Source: Straminergon stramineum
Taxonomy: Eukaryota > Streptophyta > Bryopsida > Hypnales > Calliergonaceae
Reading direction: 5' to 3'
Length of the DNA: 64,000 bases
Assembly (NCBI GenBank): GCA_963920665.1
Contig: OY987265.1
Coordinates: forward strand, 7,259,001 to 7,323,000
A program made the translations under genes and the position numbers. Positions 11,536 through 23,040 of the stretch are shown one piece after another (positions within the stretch are counted from its first letter, which is position 1; every line of letters begins with the position of its first letter). The notes below the pieces were generated by a model. It searched no databases and was not told the DNA's origin. It was given only the letters and a program-made list of their open reading frames with translations.

Positions 11536-13780
11536 ACCTACGTATTGTATGCAAATACTCTTCAATTGTTTTAAGTATGAGTTAAAGCATGCTTCTTCTC
11601 ACTTCTACATTACCCTCCTTTTACGATACATGTACATTTGTGGATTAGTAGGAAAAAACAATGAGATAATGTGCATGGATTTCTTGAAATACCCTCCAAT
11701 AATGGATTGGATGTATAGTAAGTTAACTACTTCAACTTCTTTGTGGACAAGAGTAAAGGCTAGGGAGGATTCCAAACATTGAGTCCTTTCACGGTATGTT
11801 CAATACACTAGCAAATACACATCAAAGACTAACACATTCCTGTCCAACATTGGTTATAATTCATAAAGTTGTATTCAAATGTGTACCCTCCAACAAGCCT
11901 TGACTTAAATCTTCTTGATTCAAGAGCTCAACTTATCACTAAGGTAGGTACACATCCTCAAATGCACCACTGACCCCAAACCACCATCATCACTATGTGT
12001 ACATCTCCAAAATCAATATGTACTTATGTCGAAGAAACGATTTCAGAACCTCTACCACAAAAACTTTGATCCTTCATGACTTTTACATATGATATCCAAA
12101 TGCCATATTCTTTGGTGCGTTAGAACCGCCTTTCACTTGCCAACAAGAAAATCAATGAAAATTTGACCAGTCTACTAATAGCCTAGTAACTAATGTAGCA
12201 AAAAGTGGAGGTTTGGGGGTGCCCACCTCAAGTAATCTCCAACCTCCTGACTCTTGATGGCTATCTCGTCCATTCCACTGATTCCAGTGCCTCACGACAG
12301 ACCGTCTCTCCGACGTAACTTATCCGAATGCACAAGCTGATAAAACCTGCAAACTGAGGTGACAAATTTAAAAAGTTCAGTATAAATGAATGTGATGTGG
12401 AAAGCAAAGTGAATGATAATGTCAAAAGCGCAGTCAGTACAATTGATTCAGGATAGCAATGAGCTTGATTAACCACTTCATTCAAGAATTTCAATTTTTT
12501 TCCATAATGATGTGTACGCGTACAGACAGACAGAGCCATAATGTTGTTGTCCATCTCCCTTTTGAGTTCATGAGATGAAAAACGTGGCAAGAAGCTGACA
12601 AGAGTCCCACTTATATTCAAAGTTCAAAGTTTATATCAATCAAGTACTTTCTTTGTCATACATGTACAGGACTTTGGGTGCAATAATCTTACAAACTTCT
12701 CTTTTTCCACGAAGCAGATTAATCAAGCAAAAAGTCCATGAACTTCAAGATGCTAAAAAATGGACAGATTTTCAAACCGTGAATTGTGTTGGGAATTGTA
12801 GAAATTATAGTGTACTTGAATATTATACAACAACTTCCCATGAAGTGGAGGCAAGCTCATGGTATGAAGAAGGTAGTTTGTACAGCTATCATCACATAAA
12901 ACCAAAACTCTCCAAGAATTATCCAATAGTGATTCCAGTGAGTGCTGGAATGTTGCAATTGCACCGCAATGGGCACCCTGAAACCCTAATTCGTGAAAGG
13001 GGTATCGAATGACTCAGGAATTTCAGCTTGCTTCCTGTGATTCCTTTCCATTGTTTGAACTTTGACAACTTACAGTGAATGATGTTGCCGAATTCACAGA
13101 TTTCAGAGAAGCCCAACTGCCCATTTAATTATGCACATTACAGAACAGTCATGCCTTACAACACATTCTGTTAATTCTGGTTGTAAAGTACTGTTGCTCT
13201 GCAGACGTTGACAATGATGGACAAATGAGTCAGGGCTTAATAACGAAATTGACAGAATGTTCAGAGTGAAGATCGGAAGCAAGCTGAAATTTTATTTGGA
13301 TATAAGTTAATAATGCACAACCTGAAATGATTCATCTTCTAAAAGTCTCTGCGTAGAAGCCAGTCACACGCGTGATAGTAAGATAAATTGGATTGAAAAT
13401 CACTGGAGTGGCAGTGAAATTCCGTTTCAAAAACTGAATACAAAAATATAAAAAATCACTGGAGTGCCGGCGTCTTGAGTGAGGCGAGTACATTAATACT
13501 TCTGCAACCAGAGGGAATAATGCACGGCAACATTCTGTCCTTCATTGTGTGGCAGGCACTCAGTACTCTGGAAGTCTGACTGATCCACCAAGACAGAGAA
13601 AAATCTGACAACATTCCTTTTGACCCCAAGTAAGTTAAGTGCACCCGTGGACACAATCTGGTATTTTTACATCTTCACGCTCATCTTTCATGACCGTAAA
13701 ACCCCCATTAATTAAGTTACAAAAATATGATATATGAAGAGTTCAATGTGAGCTGTTGTAACTTATGACCAAACTTTGTA
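11536..13780. other. Intergenic DNA, mixed composition, no gene recognised
   Basis: Two 119-codon open frames (12261-12620 minus, 12653-13012 plus) stand out for length. Neither shows a known motif, and neither has convincing splice partners. A sequence AAACCCTAA (telo-box-like) lies at 12981-12989. A transcribed non-coding locus is possible but unsupported. Confidence 0.4.
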
Positions 13781-13895
13781 AAATAGGTTGTCATGTCATT
13801 CCTTCTTTCCCTAGGCCTCTTGTAGATGGTGGACTTGTACTTTGCCTTTGCAATGAAAATCTGTTTCATTTGTTTCAACAAAAAAAAAGAAACTT
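13781..13895 (+). repeat. SINE-like 3' tail
   Basis: The tail reads GACTTGTACTTTGCC, then TTGCAATGAAAATCTGTTTC, then an A-rich run. The same order recurs at about 21585-21640 and 22105-22175 (plus) and inverted near 25600, 26030 and 27715. Confidence 0.5.
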
Positions 13896-16460
13896 TGTAA
13901 AATAGAAGATTTCTATGTTATAACTAAATTTTGGCATATCATAGTATATGTATCATTTGCTCAAAGGTACATAATTAGTTATAGTGCAAGGGTCAATTGG
14001 CAAATCTAAAAAAAAAATAGAGAGGTATCAAATTTACAAAATTTGGAAATAGTCATCCTATCATTGAAATCTCTGTAGAGGAAATTTTGAAACTCTTTTG
14101 GAGATGTTTGTTGAAAGGAAGATGTGTGTATGGATGTTTCCTACATATCTATGCAATCAAAATGAAAAAATGTGTCACCAATGTTTTTCAATCTATTATT
14201 ATGTAAAACCACCAATATTACATGAAACAATTCCCAAGAAAAGAAGTTTTGGTTTTTTGAAACTGAAATTTCGTATGCTTCATTGGGATTAGGTAAGAAA
14301 TGAATGTTGGTTCTTCAAGATTAAAAAAAACTAGTTGTATTCTGTATTATGCAAATTCTTTGAATGGCACAATAGGGTTCCGTAACATTGTTGCTGGGTA
14401 TTGTACAGTATAGTCATTAATTCTGAATTCAGGCACCAGAAACTAAAATTTACCCCAAATCATGGAATCCAATCACCATACTAGTGAAAGAAGATACAAG
14501 TGGGAACTACAGTACTTTCAAAGGAGTTCAATCAGTGTTTTCAGAGTTCCAAAACTTCAACATCCAAGTGCCCCGAGTTCTCTCGAACTTTCAAGTGCCC
14601 AAATTAAAGCTCTGCACAGTACAATTTGAGGTTTCAATTGGGTGCCTGAAACTGTTCCAATGCCACTCTTAAATCTGCTATTTGATTTGCTTTTAGGAAT
14701 ATGAGGTGAATACTTGATTGTATTTGGTGCTGCTTTGAATATTCCAAGTGCAGATAGGGTGAAATTGTGGCAGCCATTTTGTAATGCAAACTCTAGTTTC
14801 AGTTGTACTGTACAGCAGTACAGCACCATCCAATTGACGACTTCAGGGAAAGCACCCAGTTGACATGATTTCAGCGGATGACCCAGTTGACATGACCCAG
14901 GCCAACTTGAAGTACAAACGGACATTAGTCAGCATAGACTGAAGTCAACAGGTTGGACATTCTTGACTACAATTTGTGCATTGATGGTTTGTCAAGGGAT
15001 ACTGTAAGATTTGGTGGAGGTACGTAGATCTGATGTACAGTATCTGTCTATCTGCCCACAAGTGGAAGCAGATTCGCCGCAGTCTTCTACAACATCATTG
15101 TGGAATGTATGAATATTATGGAATGCATTCATTTTAGTTGAAAATAAAAGGATCCTGGGGACACACACCGGAGGGCAACTTGATAAGATTTTGGTTCACG
15201 TTTTCAATTGTGGATACGTGAGCTTCGACGTACCCGAAGGTTCAATCAAAGAACAAGGTGTAGTAAGACGATGTGGAGAAGAGAAGATTAGAAAAAAAGA
15301 AGTCAAAATCAAAGATGTTCAAGTCTTGCCCCTTGCTGGTTGCTGTGAAGTACCCAATTTTTTGCTTGTTAGTTAACCCTCCTAGATCAAAGGGAGGAAG
15401 AAGAACTTTGAAAATTCAACTTCTCAAAAATCTTTTCGAGCATTTCGTGCTTGACATCCACTACTGCGGCTCAAGGTAGCAAACAACCCAATTGTAGATT
15501 CATTTCAAGGATAAACATAAAATTTTTAACTCCTCATCAATGCAGTTTAGTCATGCACACAATTCTCTTTATTTTATTGATTCTTTTTGTGATCTTGAAA
15601 GGTATTCTAACGTCATCTAAAATCTGAAATCTGAAATACTCCGTTGCAATTTTGTTACTGAAGTGATCATTTGCGTAATAAATGGAGGAAATGGAGAAAT
15701 CCGCAAGCAGGGCATTCGTGAAAATGCCGAATTCTGAGGCCGAATCTGTGCCGATAGTCGTTTCCCTTGTCGCATTTTAAGTGTCGGTGGGCGAAGCCGA
15801 TGCGTGACAGAGGGTCTTCATGACAGATGAAAGGAGAATGCACAAATTCGATTGCATCCACGAGCGTGTCAATGCCGAAATTTGGTTACAAATTTCCAAT
15901 TTTCTGAAAAGCTCCATAAACATGCACAACCAGAATTCTCTTCCCAAACAGCCAGACACGTGGGACCATTACGACGTCCTCTCGATTGTTGCACAAGAAT
16001 TAGTAGAAATTTCAAGAGTATTTTACAAGATTTGAACAGAGTTTAATATATAATATACTTGACACTCATCTAATTCGACATTCGACATGTAACCCAACAT
16101 AAAGAAGGCCTAACCTGTAAATAAGATAATCGTGATAGACAGATATCAATTCATATGTCAAATTGCATGACTTGAACGAGCTGCAAATGTGATTCCATCA
16201 CACTCTGCAAACTCAAATGCCAAAAAGTTGCAAAAATTGTATGATCCATGGAGCTAAGGTTGATTGCAAGAGGAAAAGGTGCAAAGAAATTAGCCTCAAA
16301 ATTGCGTTTGGAGGAGTTCATGATGAAATCATACTCAAATGACATGTCTCTTCCGAGTTTAATAATCTCTATCAAGACCTAATTCTGTTTCTACGCCTGA
16401 ATAATGCATACGAGCTGAGAGAACGTGCTGGCAAGAGCACGTCTGTGGACTAAATTCGGC
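13896..16460. other. Intergenic DNA and downstream flank of the first VQ gene
   Basis: Composition becomes less AT-rich towards 15.2-16.4 kb. Open frames such as 15191-15376 and 15820-16035 (plus) carry no motif I recognise. The last few hundred bases probably contain the 3' untranslated region of the minus-strand VQ gene. Confidence 0.4.
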
Positions 16461-16910
16461 TCATTCGGTCCCGGCCCTCGGCGTGGCGGACAACAATGGC
16501 AAGAAATTCAAAGTGACGAGCCTTGGTGAAGGCAGAGCACCAAGAATCGTCCTCGGCGTATCCAGCACGTTTGCGAATTCGTTTGCTTGCCCGGCGTCCG
16601 CCTGAGAATTTGAATCAGGTTTGGGGATTGCCTTGGCAGTGTCTGTCTCGAAGAATTGGAAAGTCTGGGGTGGCTTCGGCCTTGCCACAGCCTTGCCCGT
16701 CAACTTTTGCACCAATTCCAGAAACTCTTCGGGTTGGATCTTGTACACGCGCGGCGAGTATGTGTGGATGACGCGCGGAGGGTACGTGTGGACGAAGCGC
16801 GGTGGCTTCGCACACCCGCCGCTCAACGGCTTGTGGAGATGCAAACCGGTCGACGACTTGAGCGTGTTTGTCGGTTTGCTCGCGTTTACGTGTGCTTCAA
16901 TTGCCCCCAT
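16461..16910 (-). CDS. VQ-motif protein (paralogue 1)
   Basis: From the ATG at 16910 the frame encodes 149 residues with the plant VQ signature FLELVQKLTG (FxxxVQxLTG) near residues 63-72, preceded by HTYSPRVYKIQPEE. VQ proteins are plant nuclear cofactors; the VQ core binds group I and IIc WRKY transcription factors, and many are MAPK substrates. Serine/threonine-proline sites and a C-terminal PSPRLVTLNFLPLLSATPR block (compare MLSP in the second copy) fit that type. The gene is intronless, as most VQ genes are. A 24-base tandem duplication just before the core repeats the HTY(P/S)PRV unit. The frame stays open upstream to 17108 without any ATG, so a 5' exon or non-AUG start is possible. A paralogue lies 16 kb away on the same strand. 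The family call is firm; the exact start is moderate. Confidence 0.9.
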   Translation of the reverse strand: MGAIEAHVNASKPTNTLKSSTGLHLHKPLSGGCAKPPRFVHTYPPRVIHTYSPRVYKIQPEEFLELVQKLTGKAVARPKPPQTFQFFETDTAKAIPKPDSNSQADAGQANEFANVLDTPRTILGALPSPRLVTLNFLPLLSATPRAGTE

Positions 16911-18430
16911 TCCCTCGAAATGGTGCGCCAGAACAGGCTGTGGAAATGAATTAGGAGAACTTGGCAGATCTGGCTCCAGCGAGTTCGATTCTTTTTCGAA
17001 GAAGCAAGCGGCGCGCTTCAATTCTAGGCCTCCAACCAAAAAATAGCGTGACCACAACTTTGAAGTACGCGCTACCTGAATCTCAAAATCATAGAGGCTA
17101 AACCAAGGTCATGCGCTAACAGGACAGGTCTCACTCCAGAGAATCTAAAGATTTCCGAGGAGTCGAGCTTCGATTTGCAAAACTTGAACAAAACTATAAG
17201 GCAACAAAAATTTAAGAATGTGCTACCTGGTTCCAAAAATTAATAATAGAACATAAACCTAGCCCGAGCACGAAAGAAAAAAATAACACAAGCGGAGGTT
17301 GCAAGGAACACGATCTTGAGCTGGATGCTCTTAAGGATGACAAGAACGGCGATCGGCACTTGAATGACTTTTTCAACCAGTGAATACAAGAATTTGAACT
17401 TGGGTAGAAGAGAGCAGAGCGCTTGGTACAACTTGACGCCTTTGATGATGAACCCAACTTGTCCTGGATCGCTTTTGTACGAAGGGAGAGAGTCGAACTG
17501 GATCGCGGCATCCGAATCCTCGGACACGGCAAGACATTGACGACCCGTGCCACCTCGGCAGCATCGGAAGCTGGCGGCCTGGCTACTGTAGCTGGCTGGC
17601 TGGCTGGCTGGCTGGCTCCCGTCCGGACGATGCTTCAAAGTCCAGAGCTCGGAAATTACCTCCACAACATCATCACGCCAATCTCGGCATCTAAAAATAA
17701 GGGCGCCACGCGACGTCACACACCAAGTAGGCTACAGTCACTGCCCCCATCCGATTCCTCGCTTCCCGTCCTGTAGTTTCACCGGCGATGATCCAACCCT
17801 ACTGTAGCCTAGATCTCTGCAAACGCCCTCATCCGACGGTATCTTACCGTTGGCAAGGACCACGCAAACAGTGACCAAAGCCCATCCGTGAGGTAAATTC
17901 CGACGTCAGAGTGTCCGACCCTTCGGTTACCTGCTGCGCAAACAGTGCTCTGACTTCAGCTGCTTCACTTCACTTACGTTATCATCAGGAACGAATCACA
18001 CCAACGGTGCTTTCTTCCTCACCAGTTGCTTTTTATAGTGGAATGTGAGATCCTCTTGGAATAGGTCGCCTGGCCCCTGACCAGTGACCACCATGGACGT
18101 TCTGTGTGAAAGGCGGGCGCGAGCAAAAGGGGTGCACATTCCTCAATTGCACTGTACTGCAGGAGCGACTGGTGACTGGCAAGTCGGAGTGGGAGGTGGG
18201 CTCGCCACTTGGGTTTCGGTGCAAGACCCAAAAATTTGCACTGCAAGTACGTTATATTTTGCTTTACGTTACCCTTCATTTCTCTTTTTCATTGTAGGAT
18301 CAGTCCTTCAGAAGTGTGGTCAGTACTGGATACTGTCGGGCAACAAAGCTGGCACTTGTTCAACTCCTGAGCGTACAGAGTCTTCTCCAGAATTGACAAT
18401 CTGAGAAAACTCATTATAAAGTGTTATTTG
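16911..18430. other. GC-rich upstream region of the first VQ gene
   Basis: CpG-rich DNA directly upstream (minus-strand sense) of the VQ gene, so probably 5' leader and promoter. In minus-strand sense, TTTGAGATTCAG followed by GTAGCGCG at about 17076-17090 would serve as a splice acceptor for an upstream exon. A GGCT microsatellite lies at 17591-17617. Overlapping open frames here (17240-17719 minus, 17423-17776 plus) reflect low stop density; I do not call them genes. Confidence 0.45.
17591..17617. repeat. (GGCT)n microsatellite
   Basis: About six to seven uninterrupted GGCT units, about 680 bases upstream of the first VQ start codon. Confidence 0.9.
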
Positions 18431-18432
18431 GA

Positions 18433-18880
18433 AGATTATTTTGGAATTGATATGCACATGAAAGGTGTCGATTTGGAGTTGTAGACTTCATCTGTATGGT
18501 TTGATTCACCAATGCTATCACCAATATTTTTTTTTATAAATTTTGAAAGGAAGAACTTCAAAATTCATTCTCTATTCAATTACAAGTAAAATATTATTCC
18601 ATTTATGGGGTACAATTGGTTGGAATGGGTTTGAAATGAGGTTCTCTTGACATGGTGATTTTTTGAAATTTTTTGTGTTCTTTACATCTATGACCTCATT
18701 TTTTGCAAATCATGTTTTGAACTAAGGTCCATACAATTTGGGGCTTGGTCAACCACTTGACATACTTCTACATTTGTAATTTTAGAGAAATATATACTCT
18801 AGTAACACTGAATCCAACCACAAGATAGGACAACAACTTGATCAAATATCTCCACAAATTAGGATGATTTTCATCCAAGA
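18433..18880 (-). repeat. 450-base dispersed repeat, inverted copy of 26196-26655
   Basis: Read on the minus strand this stretch matches 26196-26655 along its length. Shared landmarks are GATGAAA-TCATCCTAATT, ACCTCATTTCAAA, AAATTTATAAAAAAATATTGGTGATAG and a CTTTACATC/GATGTAAAG block. It is a diverged transposon-like repeat in inverted orientation, with no coding frame. Confidence 0.75.
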
Positions 18881-18897
18881 AGTAATGAGGATGAAAG

Positions 18898-19437
18898 TTG
18901 AGTTTCAATCCGTTTGTCGTCCAGAAAGTGGACTTCGGAGCGCTTATAGTGGTTAAATTTGCTTACAGTGGTTCGGCACCAAGACCTCTTTCCTCCTCCC
19001 TTTTTTGCTCACCTCCAACTCGGGGGCTGCAGAACCTCCAGGAAAGGGAGGCGAGTTGTCGGGAATTGACATTTCGGAAGCCATTGACGGGAATTTCGCT
19101 CGCAATCCGATTCCCAATTATTTTCCACTTCGGAAAATCATCTACAGTACGCCGATCCGGCCAAGGACCTTCAGTTCTTCATGGATGTGGACGCATTGAA
19201 TTTCCTGGAATTTTTGTATTCACGATTTGTCGAAAAGTTTCGTGACGTCGATTTGCTGGTGACTCGAGAGTTGAGAGTTCTACCGCCGTTCTTCATGCTT
19301 TTTGCGTGGCTTTCCAAGTCAACGGCCACAGGTAGGCTGAAAAAACGGTCGGCGCTCGAGGGGAGTGAGTGCGGGTCGTCGTCTACAGGGATCTCGGGAC
19401 GCGTATCTTGTAACTGCGATCACGGTTGGTAATTTCG
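18898..19437 (+). pseudogene. Candidate frameshifted coding relic, function unknown
   Basis: A GC- and CpG-rich island between two AT-rich repeats. One frame is open to 19199 and contains GIDISEAIDGNFARNPIPNY followed by FPLRKIIYS. Another, from about 19140 to 19430, reads YADPAKDLQFFMDVDALNFL and then EFLYSRFVEKFRDVDLL. Both look like soluble protein with balanced composition, and they would join at about 19147 if one base had been lost. I recognise no domain. It could be a damaged gene or a sequencing indel, or merely a GC-rich island with few stops, since a third frame is open as well. Confidence 0.3.
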
Positions 19438-19440
19438 AGT

Positions 19441-20465
19441 AATTGCCGCAGCAGTTGTCATTTGTGCACCGGAATTTGCAATGAAAGGACCCCAATTCAG
19501 TTGTGTGAAAAATGAATTAAATAAAAAAAATGCAGACCAGCTAAAGTGGAATTCGTGAGGACTGACTGACTGACTGACGGAACAAGAGGTGCAGTGAACC
19601 CTAAGTCTCGAGAAGTTTCATTTTCTGTGTTTTTGACACAAAATAAAATTATAGCAAGGAAACACTCACGAATCATATAGACAGGGGGTCTACTTCACTA
19701 ATATTAGGAAGACGAGAAGTTTCTTTTTCTGGGGTTTTCTACGCATAATTTCCATTATAGCGAGGAAACACTCACGAATACAGACAGAGGTCTACTTCAC
19801 TAATATTAGAAAGACGACTTTCTATTTGATAAATGATTCCTCCGTCCCTGCCCACTAGTGCCAAATGACACTGCCTGCACCGCAATCTCGGCAGTCATTG
19901 ATAAACTCAGAAATTCAGACAAGGCCGTAAAACGCTCCGTTGGCTGCCATTGTCAAACGGACATGCAAGAAATCTAGAATTCCGTTCAATGCAAGTCAGC
20001 TTGTTGAAACTGAGGCCCGATCCACGGAAGCATGCATCATGAAGACAATCCCTGTGAGTGAAGAAATTGTAAGAAACAATGAAGGCAAATCTGATTGACA
20101 AACGATTATCTAAATGTAGCAAAATGTCATACAACTGGGTGACTGAATGCGTCGCAGAATTGGAGGCATTTTCCTTCAATTCTGTGCACATGGATAAGGT
20201 AAGGTATGGAGGATTGTTCCATGCGTGGAGCGGTAAGTTAGCCCACTCGGACGCAGAATCTGTCAGGTCAGGTCATGAAAAATAATTGTGTACGAATTGC
20301 TGCCATGTGCAGCTATCAGCCGCAATACAACAATGCTAGAACAAAATTAAACTAGCTTAGCATCACCGTCAACATTCTACTGCGACTAATCTAATGACTT
20401 CGTTGAACTATTGTAACTTAGGGACCTTCATTTTCACTAATCCATGAACAACACGGAGGCTGGTT
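19441..20465. other. Intergenic DNA, nothing recognised
   Basis: Contains a short (GACT)n run near 19560-19578 and a partial local duplication (an AAACACTCACGAAT...ACTTCACTAATATTAG phrase at about 19659-19709 and 19766-19810). No gene is recognised. Confidence 0.45.
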
Positions 20466-20469
20466 TTTT

Positions 20470-20665
20470 TCCAATGGATGACAAAGAATCTTCTTATGTA
20501 GTCCAAAAGTGTAATTGTTCATTCTTGGAATTTTGTGCAAAAAGGAGAGATCCAGCATAGTAGTTCGATCCCAATGAATATTTTTGGTTCTTTTAAAGTA
20601 GATGATGTCACAAGGTTCTAAAAGGGATGATTTCCATAGGCACCAATCCGTCCTTTAAGGGTTAA
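20470..20665 (+). repeat. 200-base dispersed repeat, direct copy of 25288-25483
   Basis: Shares CCAATGGATGACAAAGAATC, TTTGGAATTTTGTG, AAAGTAGATGATGTCACA and ATTTCCATAGGCACCA, ending CCTTTAAGGGTTAA, in the same order as 25288-25483. Confidence 0.8.
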
Positions 20666-21584
20666 TGAAATTGGTGCATTTTAGAGGGCCAACTTTTTTG
20701 TAGGGCATCCTTAATCCTAGGATAGAGGTGGATTTGAGGTTTAACCAATTTGAGGTTTATTTAAGCTTCACGAAATAGGGGAATTAGGTTACCTTACCCC
20801 CAAGAAAGTTATTTCACGAGCCATCAAAGTCAACAAAAACTTCTACATATATTTCCATTTGTACACTTGAAGGTTTTTGAGTCCCAATTAGAACAATACC
20901 TAATTCAAAAATAGGGCATTCTTGTAGAATAATACTCCACAATAAATATTTATTTAGTGCCAAATGTTGAGAAATTAGTGAGAGGCAACCTAATTTCACC
21001 TTTTAGTGTAGGCAAATCAAACCTATTCAGACTAATTTTAGTTGGATTTTCAAAAGTGCAACCCTAAACTTATTGGCTACCATGTGCTAGGGCCACATCC
21101 TCCCCAAATGAAGAATAAGCTTCTATATTGCATTACGACCAAAAATGAATTTCAAAGCCTTCTCGAAGAATTAGAGTTGCCTTCGTTGAGCTTTATAAAT
21201 GCTTCCACTTCTATGTGAGTAGGAAGAAACTGCATTGTAAGAGTATCTTTTACTTATTGTCCAACGAGAAGCAATTTCATTTGTGTAAAAGAAAACAAGA
21301 AAACAAAAAAGCAAGCAAAAAATTAATTTCAAGCCCAATTTTATTAATAGTTTTTCACCAACAATTTTGAGTATCATCTTGCAACTATTGCATACTTCTA
21401 TGCCAAAATTATTTTTATGGACTTTTATGAGTTCCAATTACTTCTTGTGGTTTTCAATGAAAAATTGCAAGATTTGGTTGATTCTAGGTGCATGGAAGTC
21501 CACCTAAGTATGCATCCAAAAGAAAGATCAATTATGTGCAGTTTCTTTATAGCACGTGCTAAAAATAAGCCACTTGTGACTAGA
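20666..21584. other. AT-rich intergenic DNA, nothing recognised
   Basis: Short frames only (for example 21171-21437 minus, 21417-21611 plus), with no domain and no splice context. Confidence 0.45.
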
Positions 21585-22180
21585 GGTCTTGTATTTTTTA
21601 TTTTGCAATGAAATTCCGTTTCAGTTGTGTCAAAAGAAAGATCAATTCATTTGTGTCAAAAAATAAAAAATAAAAAAATCAAGTTGATGGTAAAGCGGCT
21701 ATCACGAGTATCAGTGAGTTCGTTCCAATTTGGAACGTTAACCCAACGGTCACCAGTCCCACGGGATTAGGACTTCCCGGCATCACAAGCCAGCCACTCG
21801 CGCATTCACACGACCCCGACCGTTGACATTTCGTTTGACCTCGAGAGTCGTCTCCAGATAAGTTAAAGCCCAGCCGCCACAGAAAGATGCCGTCCTATGG
21901 AAGGATGCCACCTTGCAAACCAGGACAGGTGTCTAGCTGCCATTGCCGCGGTGTTGCTGGTCAAGGAGAAGGCCAGTAACTTAACTTCCTACGGAACTCA
22001 GTCAGGTCGTTGCCTGGCTTCGGAGAAGCTTGAGGAGATTATCGTAAAAGCCCAACCAGCGGCTAAGTTAACTTCAACTCAAAGTTAAGTTTAGGCCTCC
22101 TGTGGCTGCCGGGCTTGTATTTCTGCCCCTTGCAATGAATTTCCGTTTCATTTGTTTAAAAAGAAAAAAGAAAAAAGAGA
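21585..22180 (+). mobile_element. Two adjacent SINE-like copies (one tail, one near-complete)
   Basis: 21585-21683 is a tail with CTTGTATTTT, TTGCAATGAAATTCCGTTTC and an A-rich run. It is followed by a fuller copy starting near 21685 whose head resembles a tRNA-type pol III promoter: A-box-like TGGTAAAGCGG at about 21689 and B-box-like GTTCGTTCC at about 21719. The copy ends near 22175 with CTTGTATTTCTGCCC, TTGCAATGAATTTCCGTTTC and an A-rich tail. The head is inferred from box-like words only; the repeated tail is directly visible. Confidence 0.5.
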
Positions 22181-22957
22181 AAGTTAGGGCCTCCTTTCTT
22201 TACATGTGTCGGTCATCAAGGAAACTTCAAAGGGAGTGCTATAGGTGAAAATATCAATTGTACTTCTCGTGTGGACCCAGTGGATACTCTAAGAAATCCA
22301 CGCGTGTTGAATTCCTTCAAGATTGTCTACAGTAGTTTTCACCAATGGGGTTCTCTACCAATATCGGTAAAACTTCAACTCCTCCTTCCCCGCTTGCCCA
22401 CCCCATCAAGACAATAGGTTGAACTTGTTTCATCATATTCCTTGAATTAGGTGAAAAGTTGTTCATCGGGCTCACATGTAAGTTGACCCTTAGCTGCTGG
22501 AATTGGGACAAAAGTTGGTTGCAAATTTGAAAACATCGGCAAAAAGAAACATTGAATAAATCTATAAAATTTCTATTTGGAGTAAAAAATAGTGAAAATA
22601 ACCAAAATCTGGCAATACTTCAAAATCCGTTTCAATTTGGGAATTGAAGGATAATAGCCTATAAAACTCAGAAATTCAACTTCCCCAACCGGATGTTGCC
22701 GCCCCCACTCCCTCAGTCCTCAGTCGGTCCGGTCTCTTCTGTCCCTTTGAATTTTGCCCATCACGGCAGCCAGCCGACCATTTGGCCCTTCGCTTGCACG
22801 ACAGCTCCACCAGGGAGTCCAGTCCAATGGCCCCTCTCACATGAACACAGGGAGACTAGCATAGTCTGACTTACGTTATTAGGGTTTTCGTTTACTCCAG
22901 TCCCACGCCTTACTCTAACTTAGTTTCTCCTCAAATCAGGCACATCCTGCACAGTGG
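22181..22957. other. Intergenic DNA, nothing recognised
   Basis: Mixed composition with a GC-richer patch at 22690-22900. No gene or repeat was identified. Confidence 0.4.
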
Positions 22958-23040
22958 ACACTTGTCACGCTGCCATTGATTGAAGCACACTTGTCATGTT
23001 GTCATTGACTATAGCACACTTGTCACACATTCAACTTGTC
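22958..23040 (+). repeat. 29-base minisatellite, about 2.8 copies
   Basis: Units begin at 22958, 22987 and 23016, each with ACACTTGTCA. The first two match along most of their length (GCCATTGATTGAAGC against GTCATTGACTATAGC); the third is partial. Confidence 0.8.

Noticed and set aside
12261..13012. Two 119-residue frames on opposite strands
   Set aside because: No motif, no splice support, biased composition; kept only as a remark on the region.
17055..17057. TTG start for a 198-residue VQ protein
   Set aside because: Plant genes start at ATG. The first in-frame ATG is at 16910; the upstream open part is recorded as unresolved instead.
17240..17776. Membrane-like or Ser-rich proteins upstream of the first VQ gene
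   Set aside because: Overlapping frames on both strands in a GC-rich promoter-like block with a microsatellite; hydrophobic stretch arises from AT-rich bases near 17220-17330.
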